Assembly (NCBI GenBank): GCA_037127915.1
Contig: JBAXXL010000014.1
Span: 23,496-87,495 of the forward strand
Direction: 5' to 3'
Origin: JBAXXL01 sp037127915
GTDB lineage: Bacteria > Bacteroidota > Ignavibacteria > Kapaibacteriales > UBA2268
Length of the DNA stretch: 64,000 nt
The notes beneath the pieces were generated by a model that had not been told where the DNA came from, did not search any database, and saw only the letters and a program-made list of their open reading frames with translations. A program made the position numbers and the translations under genes. The first letter of the stretch is position 1; each line of letters opens with the position of its first letter. Shown one piece after another: positions 53,117-62,008 of this stretch.

Positions 53117-56100
53117 ATGAATTATAAGTATTTAAACAGAACCTTCGGCGGATTGGTATTCCTCTTAGCGGCAATAACCTATCTTCTGACTGTTCAGCCG
53201 ACAGTACCGTTTTGGGATTGCGGCGAGTTTGCAAACGCTTCAATTTGGCAGCAAGTTCCTCACCCTCCTGGAGCTCCTCTTTTCCTCATGGTAGGAAAAT
53301 TATTTCACCTTCTTATTCCATTCGGCGATCCGGGATGGAGAGTCAATCTTGTTTCAGTCTTTGCTACTGCTTTTTCAGTATTATTTCTATATTTAATTAT
53401 AGTTAAAGCATTGGAAAATTTCCGCGGAAAAGCAAAAGACTTTACAGAAGCAATTTCAATTTATGGTGCCGCTTTTATTGGTGCCGCCGCTTTAATTTAC
53501 TGCGATACAATTTGGTTTAACGCAGTAGAATCCGAGGTTTATGCCGCATCACTATTTTTCCACGCATTACTAACTTACCTTATTATGCTCTGGAATGAAA
53601 AGGCAGATGAACCACACAACGAAAAATATCTTTTATTGATAATATATATCATTGGTCTTTCGACCGGTGTCCATTTATTAGCTATATTTGCTATTTTCCC
53701 TCTATTTTTGATTGTCTATTTCAGAAAATACGAATTCAAATGGAAATCATTTATTGTGATGGGTATATTAGCAATTATAACTTTCTTCATTATTTATCCG
53801 TTCACAATCAAGTATATTCCGGCATTTTTAGCTGGGCATTCAGCCAACCGTAATACTTTTGGTGAATATGACACTGTAAATAGTATGTTCTTAAAGGTTA
53901 TTGCTTTAGGTACAATTATTGCGGCTCTTGTGGCTTTTATAATAGGTGTACGTAAAAAGAAAGCGATGCTTGCATTGATTGGACTTTCTTATGTGTTTAT
54001 AATACTTGGTTTTACTACATATACTCAGATATTGATCCGTTCTCACGCTAATTCACCGATGAATGAAAATGAGCCAAAGAATTTCAATAAATTGGCTCAG
54101 TATTTGGGACGTGAACAATACGGTAGTGCTCCAACATTTACCCGTCGTTACCAATTGGAAGAGCGCTTTATTCAAACCTATTTGAAAAAAGATGCTAAAG
54201 GCGATTACGAGTATGGCGAATGGTATTGGCCTGATTATGATAACACAACCGGTGAAATGACTTGGCCTAAAGAAAATGCTAAAGGAGATTGGGCATATAC
54301 AGTTAAATATCAAATGAATCACATGTATTGGCGTTATTTCGGCTGGAACTTTATAGGTCGAGTGAGTGATGTCCAAGACGCCGGTGTAGCTGGTTTCGGC
54401 ACGCCACCGGAAGATCAAATCTTCAATCATGATTCAGGTTATAAGGATCAATTCCCTATCCGATTTTTTGCTCTTCCATTTTTGTTGGGCTTAATAGGAT
54501 TAATATTCCATTTCTATAAAGATCCGAAATATGCCCTAGCATTCTTCGCTTTATTCCTCCTTGCAGGTGTATTATCTGCTCTACAACAAAACCAACAGGA
54601 TCCGCAACCTCGTGAGCGTGACTATTTCTATGCAGGGTCGTTCTTTATATGGTGTATGTGGATTGGTATGGGTGTTAAAGCAATTATCGAGATTTCTACA
54701 GCAAAGAAAAAATCTAAATTTGCTGTTTTAGGATTATTGGTTTTGGGATTCATCGCGGCACCGTTGAACATGGCTATGGGCGGATGGAAAATTCACAGCC
54801 GTGCGGGCAATTATCTTCCTTTTGATTACTCGTATAACATATTACAAAGTACTGAAAAAGATGCTATTTTATTCACTAATGGTGATAACGACACATTCCC
54901 TGTTTGGTATATTCAGGATGTTATGGGTGTGCGGCGCGATGTCCGAGTCGTTAACCTAAGTTTAGGGCAAACAGCTTGGTATATTGAGCAGTTGAAAAAC
55001 CGCGAACCTTGGGGTGCGAAGAAAATACCGTTAAGTTTCTCGGATGAACTTTTATCTTATGATGAAAGCGATCCGCGGTCTTTACAACCACTGCGTGATT
55101 CTATGGCGACTATGATTAGTATTCCGGTTCGCCGCGATATTTTGGCAAAATTCACTAGTGATACTGCTTTATTGAACAGAGGCGCAATGTCATTTTTATG
55201 GGTAGGTGTGCCAAAAGATCCTCAGCAACCTACCGGCAAGCAGAACTTCTATACAAACAATCAATTAGTGCTTGATATTATGAAAGTTACTAAGTTCGAA
55301 CGCCCTGTTTATTTTTCAACAACTGTTGGACCGGATGTATTTAGCGGTTTAGAACGCTTTATGCGATTAGAAGGTATGGCATGGCGTATATGCCCGACAG
55401 CTCAAGCTACTAACTATTCAGAAGAGATTAATTCCGATATTATGTATAAATGCTTGATGAATGTCGATAACTCAAATAATTATCACAAAGAACCTCATTA
55501 CGGTTTTAAATTCCGTAATTTGAACAACATGAATGTTTATTATGATGAAGTTCATCGTAGGCTGATGGATTCTTACAGACATTTGTTCTATGTCTATTCA
55601 GAATATGCTCAAAGAAAGATGAAGAATAACGCGATTTCATTAAAAGTAATGAATCAAATGAACAAATTGATTTCAGTTAAACAATTCCCGATTAGTTATG
55701 ATATGGCATACAGATTTGGTAACTTGTATAACATCATTGGAGCTCAGAAAGAGCGCGATATGATGCTTGCTATTGGTATCGAAAATTGCAAATTTGTAAT
55801 AGCTCATCCTGAAGTTGACCCTGAAGTAATACAAAAAGAGATCACAGGTAATAATTTAGGTGTTTACAGAATGGCGGCATGGATGTATCAAATGAAAAAA
55901 GATTACACAAATGCTCAAGAAATGCTATTAACGCTCAAAGCACAATACGAAGCTTATAAAAATAGTATTGCCGGCAGTGTTGACCCGAATAGCCAAGCAG
56001 GTTCGCAAGCTATGCAAGGTATTCAAAGCTCACTATTGGGAGTTGGCATTGAAATTGACGAGTTAAAAATACAACAAACAATAAAAGTGTCTGGTGCTAA

Positions 56101-56275
56101 AGCAGGTATGGATACAGCAAAAGCTATTTTAGCCCGTTGCTATGCTAAAGGTACGTATTACGACCAGATGTATGCTCAATACCTAACTCAAAAGGTTATG
56201 AAAATCCGCCAAGAATTAGGATTAGATACTTCATTTAGTGTCGCTAATAAAAGTACACCACAAATAATGCAATAA
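53117..56275 (+). CDS. DUF2723 family multi-pass membrane protein
   Basis: 1052 residues. The N-terminal DUF2723 region RTFGGLVFLLAAITYLLTVQPTVPFWDCGEFANAS with WDCGEF is diagnostic; about ten membrane helices in the first 560 residues, then a large soluble part with YDMAYRFGNLYNIIG and helical repeats near the end. DUF2723 proteins look like GT-C (dolichol-phosphomannose-type) glycosyltransferases and are widespread in Bacteroidota. It may use the lipid-linked sugar made by the GT2 gene 116 bp downstream. A stem-loop lies between the two. Confidence 0.85.
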   Translation: MNYKYLNRTFGGLVFLLAAITYLLTVQPTVPFWDCGEFANASIWQQVPHPPGAPLFLMVGKLFHLLIPFGDPGWRVNLVSVFATAFSVLFLYLIIVKALENFRGKAKDFTEAISIYGAAFIGAAALIYCDTIWFNAVESEVYAASLFFHALLTYLIMLWNEKADEPHNEKYLLLIIYIIGLSTGVHLLAIFAIFPLFLIVYFRKYEFKWKSFIVMGILAIITFFIIYPFTIKYIPAFLAGHSANRNTFGEYDTVNSMFLKVIALGTIIAALVAFIIGVRKKKAMLALIGLSYVFIILGFTTYTQILIRSHANSPMNENEPKNFNKLAQYLGREQYGSAPTFTRRYQLEERFIQTYLKKDAKGDYEYGEWYWPDYDNTTGEMTWPKENAKGDWAYTVKYQMNHMYWRYFGWNFIGRVSDVQDAGVAGFGTPPEDQIFNHDSGYKDQFPIRFFALPFLLGLIGLIFHFYKDPKYALAFFALFLLAGVLSALQQNQQDPQPRERDYFYAGSFFIWCMWIGMGVKAIIEISTAKKKSKFAVLGLLVLGFIAAPLNMAMGGWKIHSRAGNYLPFDYSYNILQSTEKDAILFTNGDNDTFPVWYIQDVMGVRRDVRVVNLSLGQTAWYIEQLKNREPWGAKKIPLSFSDELLSYDESDPRSLQPLRDSMATMISIPVRRDILAKFTSDTALLNRGAMSFLWVGVPKDPQQPTGKQNFYTNNQLVLDIMKVTKFERPVYFSTTVGPDVFSGLERFMRLEGMAWRICPTAQATNYSEEINSDIMYKCLMNVDNSNNYHKEPHYGFKFRNLNNMNVYYDEVHRRLMDSYRHLFYVYSEYAQRKMKNNAISLKVMNQMNKLISVKQFPISYDMAYRFGNLYNIIGAQKERDMMLAIGIENCKFVIAHPEVDPEVIQKEITGNNLGVYRMAAWMYQMKKDYTNAQEMLLTLKAQYEAYKNSIAGSVDPNSQAGSQAMQGIQSSLLGVGIEIDELKIQQTIKVSGAKAGMDTAKAILARCYAKGTYYDQMYAQYLTQKVMKIRQELGLDTSFSVANKSTPQIMQ

Positions 56276-56323
56276 AGGAAATGTCATTCTAACGAATGAT
56301 AACAATCTAATTCAGCAAAACAT

Positions 56324-56359
56324 TATCAATCATAGGGTCTACGCACCCTATGGTTGATA
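56324..56359 (+). other. Stem-loop between DUF2723 and GT2 genes
   Basis: TATCAA T CATAGGGT, loop CTACGC, ACCCTATG G TTGATA. No U-tract follows, so it may be a partial terminator or a processing site that sets the expression ratio of the two genes. Confidence 0.6.
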
Positions 56360-56391
56360 AATTTAAAGAATAATCACAAATTTTAATATCT

Positions 56392-57093
56392 ATGGATTAC
56401 TCATTAATAATACCGGCTTATAACGAAGAAACTCGTCTAAAAGGAACATTAGAAACCGCAATCAAATATCTAAATAGCAATTACAGTAATTTTGAAATTT
56501 TAGTTGTGGATGATGGTTCGACCGATAAGACATGTGAGGTTGTTCGTGCTTTTGATAATGTCAAATTAATAGAACTTGGAACAAATCAAGGTAAAGGTGC
56601 CGCTGTAAGGAAAGGTATTCTTTCTGCCGTGGGGAAAATCCGTATATTTACAGATGCCGATTTATCAACACCAATTACTGAGATTCCCAAAGCTATAGAA
56701 TGTATAAACAAAGGTTATGATATTTTTATAGGAAGCCGTGCTTTAGACCATACACTTATCAAAAAGCATCAACCTATATACCGCGAATTTATGGGAAAAA
56801 CATTTAATAAATTTGTGCAGGTATTAGTATTATGGGGAATTAAGGATACACAATGCGGATTCAAAGCTTTTACTGATTCAGCCGCGGAAGCGGTTTTTTC
56901 AAAAGCAGTTATAGATAGATTCAGTTTTGATGTAGAAGCACTCTTTATAGCACGTAAATTGAAGCTAAGGATAGCCGAGGTGCCGATAGTATGGTACAAT
57001 GACGAGCGAACTAAAGTAAGTGCCGTCAGAGATTCGTACCGTATGTTTCTCGATATATTAAAAATCCGGGCGCTTCATAAAAATCTTAGATAA
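56392..57093 (+). CDS. GT2 dolichyl/polyprenyl-phosphate glucosyl- or mannosyltransferase-like enzyme
   Basis: 233 residues, cytoplasmic face of the membrane, no membrane helices. Nucleotide-sugar site VVDDGSTDKT (DDGS 40-43), the metal-binding DADLS at 88-92, and GKTFNKFVQVLVLWGIKDTQCGFKAF, a signature of DPG/DPM synthase-like enzymes. It probably moves a sugar from UDP-Glc or GDP-Man to a polyprenyl phosphate. The DUF2723 membrane protein before it is a candidate user of that lipid sugar. It is followed by a bidirectional terminator. Confidence 0.88.
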   Translation: MDYSLIIPAYNEETRLKGTLETAIKYLNSNYSNFEILVVDDGSTDKTCEVVRAFDNVKLIELGTNQGKGAAVRKGILSAVGKIRIFTDADLSTPITEIPKAIECINKGYDIFIGSRALDHTLIKKHQPIYREFMGKTFNKFVQVLVLWGIKDTQCGFKAFTDSAAEAVFSKAVIDRFSFDVEALFIARKLKLRIAEVPIVWYNDERTKVSAVRDSYRMFLDILKIRALHKNLR

Positions 57094-57101
57094 ACAAATT
57101 A

Positions 57102-57135
57102 AAAAAATCGGCCCTAAAGTAGGGTCGATTTTTTT
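57102..57135. terminator. Bidirectional rho-independent terminator
   Basis: AAAAAATCG G CCCT / AGGG T CGATTTTTT between the convergent GT2 gene and the small lipoprotein gene; A-tract and T-tract on opposite sides. Confidence 0.88.
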
Positions 57136-57158
57136 ATATATTAAAGTATTCACGAATT

Positions 57159-57467
57159 TTATTTTTTTACAGGTAGTTTTTTATTTATAGCCTCTTGGCT
57201 TGCTTTTATCCTTATTGAATCCAGAAGTTTCAGAAACTTCTCTTTATCCTGAGACAATTTCATAAATTCAGTTCTAAATTCAGTTTCAGTATATCCGTTT
57301 TTTTCAAGAATTGTATTAATTTTCTTTGTAGCCAAATCATTATCATTTGTTTGCTCACGGACTATTAAAATTTCTTTATATGCATTAAGAAATTTCTCAG
57401 TGTCATCGTTTTTTGTTGAGCACGAAACAGCAAAAACGAAAATTAGAAGTAAGAGTATTTTTTTCAT
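57159..57467 (-). CDS. Small predicted lipoprotein (DUF4296-like size)
   Basis: 102 residues. Signal MKKILLLLIFVFAVSCSTKND with Cys16 as lipobox. The mature part is helical and charged (FLNAYKEILIVREQTNDND..., ILEKNGYTETEFRTEFMKLSQDKEKFLKLLDSI), similar in shape to small Bacteroidota lipoproteins that act as chaperone-like or assembly subunits. It is 8 bp downstream of the DUF1573 gene, third in the unit from 59425. Function unknown. Confidence 0.65.
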   Translation of the reverse strand: MKKILLLLIFVFAVSCSTKNDDTEKFLNAYKEILIVREQTNDNDLATKKINTILEKNGYTETEFRTEFMKLSQDKEKFLKLLDSIRIKASQEAINKKLPVKK

Positions 57468-57475
57468 AATAATAA

Positions 57476-58180
57476 TTAAAATTTAAACAAATCAGTTGGT
57501 TTTACATCAGCGTAACCACTTACTGTAAATTGTTTTAAATCCGGATGTGATAAATTAAACTTTACAGTGATATTTATTTGTCCTTCACTGCTTGGTCTGA
57601 GTTTAGCAGTTAAATCGAAAGATTCTCCTGGTTTTAAAACAACCTGATTAGCAACATTGATAGTTACAAATTCCGGGTGAATTTCAAAATTGCTTAATGT
57701 AATTGTTGTATCGGACATATTTTTAATTGTTACTGTTGAAGAGGATTCATAACCAACTTGCAAATTGTCAAATTTAAAAAATGCGTGCGGCTTTACTTCA
57801 ATCGGAGTAACCACCATACATTGTAGATAAATTGTGGTATCAGGTGTAATAGGATCATTGGATGTTATATCAATTTTCTTGACAACCTTTCCTGTCACAC
57901 TAATATCCAACGACATATTCACACTCATTGTTCCAATTTCACCGGGTTCTAACGTACGTCTGTCCATCGGTGCTGTTGTACAACCACAACTAGGTTTAAC
58001 TTTGCTTATAAATAACGTTTTATTGCCTATGTTCTTTATCTGTATCTTTGTTGTCAATACTTTAGGAGTAACTTTTCCCCAATCATAAGTATTACCACCG
58101 ACAACCTCGAGCTTTGGTTGTGCGTTTGCCGTTAGTGCAAAGCATACAAAGAAAATTGCTATAATAACTACTTGTTTCAT
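57476..58180 (-). CDS. DUF1573 domain protein
   Basis: 234 residues with a signal peptide (IFFVCFALTANAQP). The first DUF1573 module reads YDWGKVTPKVLTTKIQIKNIGNKTLFISKVKPSCGCTTAPMDRRTLEPGE; the CGC motif and the alternating strands are diagnostic, and a second Ig-like repeat follows (FFKFDNLQVGYESSSTVTIKNMSDTTITLSNFEI). DUF1573 proteins are periplasmic or surface proteins of Ig-like fold, function unknown. It lies 12 bp after the PLP lyase gene and 8 bp before the small lipoprotein gene. Confidence 0.85.
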   Translation of the reverse strand: MKQVVIIAIFFVCFALTANAQPKLEVVGGNTYDWGKVTPKVLTTKIQIKNIGNKTLFISKVKPSCGCTTAPMDRRTLEPGEIGTMSVNMSLDISVTGKVVKKIDITSNDPITPDTTIYLQCMVVTPIEVKPHAFFKFDNLQVGYESSSTVTIKNMSDTTITLSNFEIHPEFVTINVANQVVLKPGESFDLTAKLRPSSEGQINITVKFNLSHPDLKQFTVSGYADVKPTDLFKF

Positions 58181-58192
58181 TTTCCAAAATCC

Positions 58193-59425
58193 TTATGTTA
58201 ATAATCCTGATTCTTTTGCTGATTTGATAATCGCTTGATAAGAGCGTTCTATATCATTATCCAATCCTACCGAAAATCTTACCAAACCGTTAGTCATACC
58301 CATTTGGATTTGTTCTTCCGGAGGTATTTCGGACGAAGTTGAACTCCCTGGTGAACTGAATAGTGTTTTATAATAACCTAAACTAACTGCAAAATATCCT
58401 ACTTTATTTGTTTGCATAGCAATCATAAATTTATCTGCCACGCTTTTTTCTTTTGCGTCAATAGTTATTATACCACTGAAACCGTAATCATCGTTAATCA
58501 TACTTTTTATTAAATCATGTTGCGGATGTGATTCCAATCCGGGATAAATAACTCTGATACCTGCATCCTGCAAATTTTTAGCAATATACATGGCATTGAT
58601 ACTGTGCTGTTTCATACGAATATGCAACGAATGGATATTTTTCAAAATACTTGCGGCACGAATTGTATCCAGTACAGGTCCCAAAAGCATCGCCGCTCCG
58701 TCATTCACACTTTTTAGTGAATTAATGAATTCTTCGTCAGCACAAACTGCACCTGCTGTAGTATCGTTAGTACCATTTATAAACTTTGTCATCGAATATA
58801 CAACTATATGGGCACCCAAATTGTATGGTGTAACTACCAACGGACAAAAAGTATTGTCAACTACCAATTTCAAATTGTATTTATCGGCTATCTTGCGTAA
58901 ACCCGCTAAATCGGCAATTTCTAAAAGCGGATTCGAAATTGTTTCGCAATAAATGACTTTGGTTTTGGCTGTAACACTTTTTTCGATTACTTCTAAATTC
59001 GTAATATCAACAAATTTAGTATGTATATTTAACTTTGGAGCAAAATTCTTTAAAAAAGCATAAGAACCACCATAAATAGTACGGCTTGAGATTATCTCAT
59101 CTCCAGCTGAACATATTTGTAGTAAAGTTGATGTTATAGCACCCATTCCGGAACCCATTACGTGAGCGGCAGGCGTATTTTCCATCAAAGCTAAAACACG
59201 AGAAAGATCATTTCCTATCGGAGTTGTATGACGTGAATATAAATAACATCCTTCAATTTCTCCGGCAAAAACACCTTCCATTGTTTCAGTAGCTAAAAAA
59301 GTAAATGTGGCAGAATCCGGTATAGAAGGATTCACACCGCCATTTTCGCCGAATACCAAATAATCTTGCATTCTTGAAGCAGGGTCAATCATTTTATTCA
59401 TTTTTTTCCTATTCATTAATTTCAT
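58193..59425 (-). CDS. Cys/Met metabolism PLP enzyme, methionine gamma-lyase-like
   Basis: 410 residues from the ATG at 59425; the longest frame starts with TTG, and ATGs at 59416 or 59401 are also possible. PLP lysine Lys214 in YSMTKFINGTND, and Asp190 in VVDNTFCP holds the ring. YSRHTTPIGNDL (about 63-74) and GSGMGAITSTLLQ match gamma-lyases and synthases of this family. It cleaves or builds C-S bonds in methionine, cystathionine or homocysteine metabolism; which one cannot be decided. It is first of a unit with DUF1573 and a lipoprotein. Confidence 0.88.
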   Translation of the reverse strand: MKLMNRKKMNKMIDPASRMQDYLVFGENGGVNPSIPDSATFTFLATETMEGVFAGEIEGCYLYSRHTTPIGNDLSRVLALMENTPAAHVMGSGMGAITSTLLQICSAGDEIISSRTIYGGSYAFLKNFAPKLNIHTKFVDITNLEVIEKSVTAKTKVIYCETISNPLLEIADLAGLRKIADKYNLKLVVDNTFCPLVVTPYNLGAHIVVYSMTKFINGTNDTTAGAVCADEEFINSLKSVNDGAAMLLGPVLDTIRAASILKNIHSLHIRMKQHSINAMYIAKNLQDAGIRVIYPGLESHPQHDLIKSMINDDYGFSGIITIDAKEKSVADKFMIAMQTNKVGYFAVSLGYYKTLFSSPGSSTSSEIPPEEQIQMGMTNGLVRFSVGLDNDIERSYQAIIKSAKESGLLT

Positions 59426-59596
59426 AAATTCGTATTTAATATATTCAAAATTGCACAAATATTAAAGAATATACAAATGTCAATCTTTACAATTTATATA
59501 CGAAAATAATAGAAAAATGTTATAATTTTAAAAAATAATTTGTATAAATGAAAAAAAGTGCGTAATTTTGAATTCTTATTTTTTGAAAATAATAAT

Positions 59597-59669
59597 AGGG
59601 ACGTAGCCAAGTTGGTAAGGCACTGGATTTTGATTCCAGCATGCGTAGGTTCAAGTCCTGCCGTCCCTG
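59597..59669 (+). tRNA. tRNA-Gln (anticodon TTG)
   Basis: All arms fold: acceptor AGGGACG / CGTCCCT, D-stem GCC / GGC, anticodon stem CTGGA / TCCAG with loop TTTTGAT, so the anticodon is TTG (Gln, reading CAA), T-stem GTAGG / CCTGC with TTCAAGT loop. The discriminator base is G and CCA is not encoded. It lies 34 bp upstream of prs on the same strand. Confidence 0.95.
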
Positions 59670-59703
59670 CATTGTTTTTTTTTATACAAAGCGAAGAAAC
59701 GCG

Positions 59704-60645
59704 ATGGATAGTTTTAAGATTGCTTCCGGCCGCTCGAATTTAGCATTAGCTACTGATGTAGCTTATGCTTTAGGTAAACCTTTATCAGAGATAAACGTTA
59801 AAAACTTCAGCGATGGCGAACTTTGGGTTAGATTTGAAGAAAACATCCGAGGTATCGACTTATTTATAATGCAATCAACGATTCCACCGGCTGATCATAT
59901 CATGGAGTTGTTGATGCTGATTGATGCGGCAAAAAGAGCTTCTGCGAAAAGTATTACCGCTGTGATACCGTATTTCGGATATGCTCGTCAAGACCGCAAG
60001 GATCAACCCAGAGTTTCTATAACTGCGAAATTGATTGCTAATCTTTTGGAAACTGCCGGTGCAGACCGTGTGATAACAATTGATTTACATTCATCGCAAA
60101 TACAAGGCTTTTTTGACGTTCCTATGGATAATCTATACGCATCAAATGTATTGATTCGGAAAATAAGAGCTTTGAACTTGGACAACCTTTGTGTTGCTTC
60201 TCCCGATGCCGGCGGTGTGAAAACTGCTCGGGCTTATGCAGAACGTATGGGAGGATTAGATTTAGCAGTTGTTCATAAAAAACGTCCTGACCACAATCAA
60301 TCAGTTATTACCAATGTGATTGGTGAAGTTATGGACAAAAATATGATTTTAGTTGACGATATGATTGATACCGGTGGTACATTCCTACGTTGCGCCGAGA
60401 TATTAATGGAAAAAGGCGCTAAGAGTGTTACCGGCGTTTGCGTTCATCCGGTGTTATCCGGAACTGCAATCCAAAAAATTGAGCAATGCGATGCCGTTCA
60501 AAAAATATTCGTTACCGACACCATTCCGCTGAGAATTGCTTCTCCAAAAATAGAAGTTGTGTCAGTGGCTGGTTTATTAGCCGAAACAATTAAAAGAACT
60601 TATGATAATAGATCAATAAGTTCATTATTCGATATAGAACGATAA
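59704..60645 (+). CDS. prs: Ribose-phosphate pyrophosphokinase
   Basis: 313 residues from the ATG at 59704; the upstream extension in frame runs into the tRNA and is not real. It makes PRPP from ribose 5-phosphate and ATP, needed for purines, pyrimidines, His and Trp. Motifs: SDGELWVRFEENIRG, PYFGYARQDRKDQPRVSI (ATP loop), DLHSSQIQGFF and the PRPP-binding loop LVDDMIDTGGTF. Followed after 31 bp by rplY, a common pairing in bacteria. Confidence 0.97.
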   Translation: MDSFKIASGRSNLALATDVAYALGKPLSEINVKNFSDGELWVRFEENIRGIDLFIMQSTIPPADHIMELLMLIDAAKRASAKSITAVIPYFGYARQDRKDQPRVSITAKLIANLLETAGADRVITIDLHSSQIQGFFDVPMDNLYASNVLIRKIRALNLDNLCVASPDAGGVKTARAYAERMGGLDLAVVHKKRPDHNQSVITNVIGEVMDKNMILVDDMIDTGGTFLRCAEILMEKGAKSVTGVCVHPVLSGTAIQKIEQCDAVQKIFVTDTIPLRIASPKIEVVSVAGLLAETIKRTYDNRSISSLFDIER

Positions 60646-60676
60646 TAAAAAAAAATAAGTATAAGGATATATAGAA

Positions 60677-61246
60677 ATGAAAGAAATAGCTTTAGTAGCT
60701 CAAAAAAGAGATTCGGGTAAAACAGCCGCAAAACTGATTAGAACCGAAGGTTTAATTCCGGGCGTTTATTATAGAAAAGGCTCCGAAAATATAAATATCG
60801 TGGTTGAACCTGTCAACATACGTTCTATAGTTTATACTTCAAATACTAAACTTGTTGCTTTAAGTATTGAAGGTATCAACGAACCATTACATTGCGTGTT
60901 GAAAGATGTTACTTTTGACCCGGTTTCTGATAAAATCACTCACTTTGATTTATTGGGCATCAAAAAAGACCAAAAACTTACAGTTCAAGTTCCTTTGAAA
61001 CTTGTTGGACTTTCTCCTGGCGTTCGTGCTGGCGGTAGATTGCAACAAACTTTACACAAAGTAAAAGTTACTTGCTATCCGGATGATTTGGTTGAGCATT
61101 TCGATGTTGATTTATCAACTATGAATATGGGCGATACATTCTATCTAAGAGATTTGAAAAATGTGGAAAGAATTGAATTCGATATTCAAACAAACACTCC
61201 TGTTTGTTCAGTAACAAAACCTCGCGGCGGTACAAAAGAAGCATAG
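60677..61246 (+). CDS. rplY: 50S ribosomal protein L25 (CTC form)
   Basis: 189 residues: the long L25/CTC type with an N-terminal 5S-rRNA-binding domain (EIALVAQKRDSGKTAAKLIRTEGLIPGVYY) and a C-terminal beta domain (KLTVQVPLKLVGLSPGVRAGGRLQQTLHKVKVTCYPDDL). Binds 5S rRNA in the large subunit. Same strand as prs, 31 bp after it; ends before a strong terminator. Confidence 0.96.
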   Translation: MKEIALVAQKRDSGKTAAKLIRTEGLIPGVYYRKGSENINIVVEPVNIRSIVYTSNTKLVALSIEGINEPLHCVLKDVTFDPVSDKITHFDLLGIKKDQKLTVQVPLKLVGLSPGVRAGGRLQQTLHKVKVTCYPDDLVEHFDVDLSTMNMGDTFYLRDLKNVERIEFDIQTNTPVCSVTKPRGGTKEA

Positions 61247-61270
61247 TATTCTTTTTAAACATATACACAA

Positions 61271-61303
61271 AAAAACTGTTCCCAAAAGGAACAGTTTTTT
61301 TTT
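61271..61303 (+). terminator. Rho-independent terminator of the prs-rplY unit
   Basis: AAAAACTGTTCC, loop CAAAA, GGAACAG then a long T-run; 24 bp past rplY. Confidence 0.93.
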
Positions 61304-61383
61304 ATAATATTCCAATGATTCTCTATTTTTTGCGTATTTTTGTTGTACTTAATGAAAATTATTTTGTAAATCGGATGCAAATT

Positions 61384-61788
61384 ATGGAAACACAAGTAAC
61401 TAAACCAACCACAATAGATGAATATTTATCCACCGTACCGGAAAATATTCGTGAGATATTGGAAAAGCTCCGCGAAACAATTCACTCAGCCGCACCTGAC
61501 GCCAAAGAAGTAATTAGCTATGGTATGCCGGCATTCAAAATCAATAGTGTAATAGTTTATTTCGCCGCGGCAAAAAACCATATTGGATTTTATCCGACCT
61601 CATCTCCTATTGTAGTATTCAAAGAAGAATTAGCGGAATACAAAACCTCGAAAGGGGCTATCCAATTTCCTATAGATAAGCCGCTTCCTTATGATTTGAT
61701 AACAAGAATTGTCGAATATAGGGTGTATGAAGATTCGATGAAGGCGAAGAAGAAAAAAGTTCCCAAACCGGAACTTGGAAACGAGTAA
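61384..61788 (+). CDS. DUF1801 (YdhG-like) protein
   Basis: 134 residues from the ATG at 61384 (METQVTKPTTIDEYL); the longer frame runs through the terminator and is rejected. The motifs TIDEYLSTVPENIREILEKLRETI, APDAKEVISYGMPAFKI and HIGFYPTSSPI are typical of the DUF1801 / YdhG family, small cytoplasmic proteins with a beta-sandwich fold and unclear function (a frataxin-like role was proposed for some). Alone, no operon partner. Confidence 0.85.
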   Translation: METQVTKPTTIDEYLSTVPENIREILEKLRETIHSAAPDAKEVISYGMPAFKINSVIVYFAAAKNHIGFYPTSSPIVVFKEELAEYKTSKGAIQFPIDKPLPYDLITRIVEYRVYEDSMKAKKKKVPKPELGNE

Positions 61789-61797
61789 ATTTCTTGA

Positions 61798-61833
61798 AAG
61801 TCCTCCCATTGGTGTGGATTTAGGTGGGGTTTT
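61798..61833. repeat. Dispersed repeat (AAACCCCACCTAAATCC type), reversed copy
   Basis: Reverse complement of the copy at 48062-48097 with a few changes; it contains GGATTTAGGTGGGGT. Confidence 0.75.
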
Positions 61834-61882
61834 GGATTTTGTTGCCTTAGTTAGAATAACATAATGCCTTATGGATTATATG

Positions 61883-61906
61883 GATACCCGCTTTCGCGGG
61901 TATGAC
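61883..61906. repeat. REP-like palindrome (ACCCGCTTTCGCGGGT type)
   Basis: ATACCCGC TTTC GCGGGTAT followed by GAC: compensating base changes relative to the 51991 copy (ATTCCC/GGGAAT), so the pairing is conserved. Confidence 0.85.
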
Positions 61907-61960
61907 TTCTCTTGTTCTTCCCATTAACAATTTACAATTAACCATTGACAATTATTTCTG

Positions 61961-61985
61961 GATTCTTCACTTCGTTCAGAATGAC
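61961..61985. repeat. Short repeat GATTCT...AGAATGAC
   Basis: Palindromic ATTCT / AGAAT ends around an 11-bp core (TCACTTCGTTC), of a kind common between genes in this phylum. Confidence 0.6.
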
Positions 61986-62008
61986 GTTTCCGCTTATCTT
62001 TACGAACT

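Noticed and set aside
58590..58952. 120-codon plus-strand open frame
   Set aside because: Antisense to the PLP lyase gene; composition is that of a shadow frame.
59641..59703. N-terminal extension of prs
   Set aside because: The extended frame starts inside tRNA-Gln; known PRPP synthetases begin near the ATG at 59704.
61204..61383. N-terminal extension of the DUF1801 protein
   Set aside because: It would overlap rplY and read through a strong terminator; the family begins near METQVTKPTTIDEYL.
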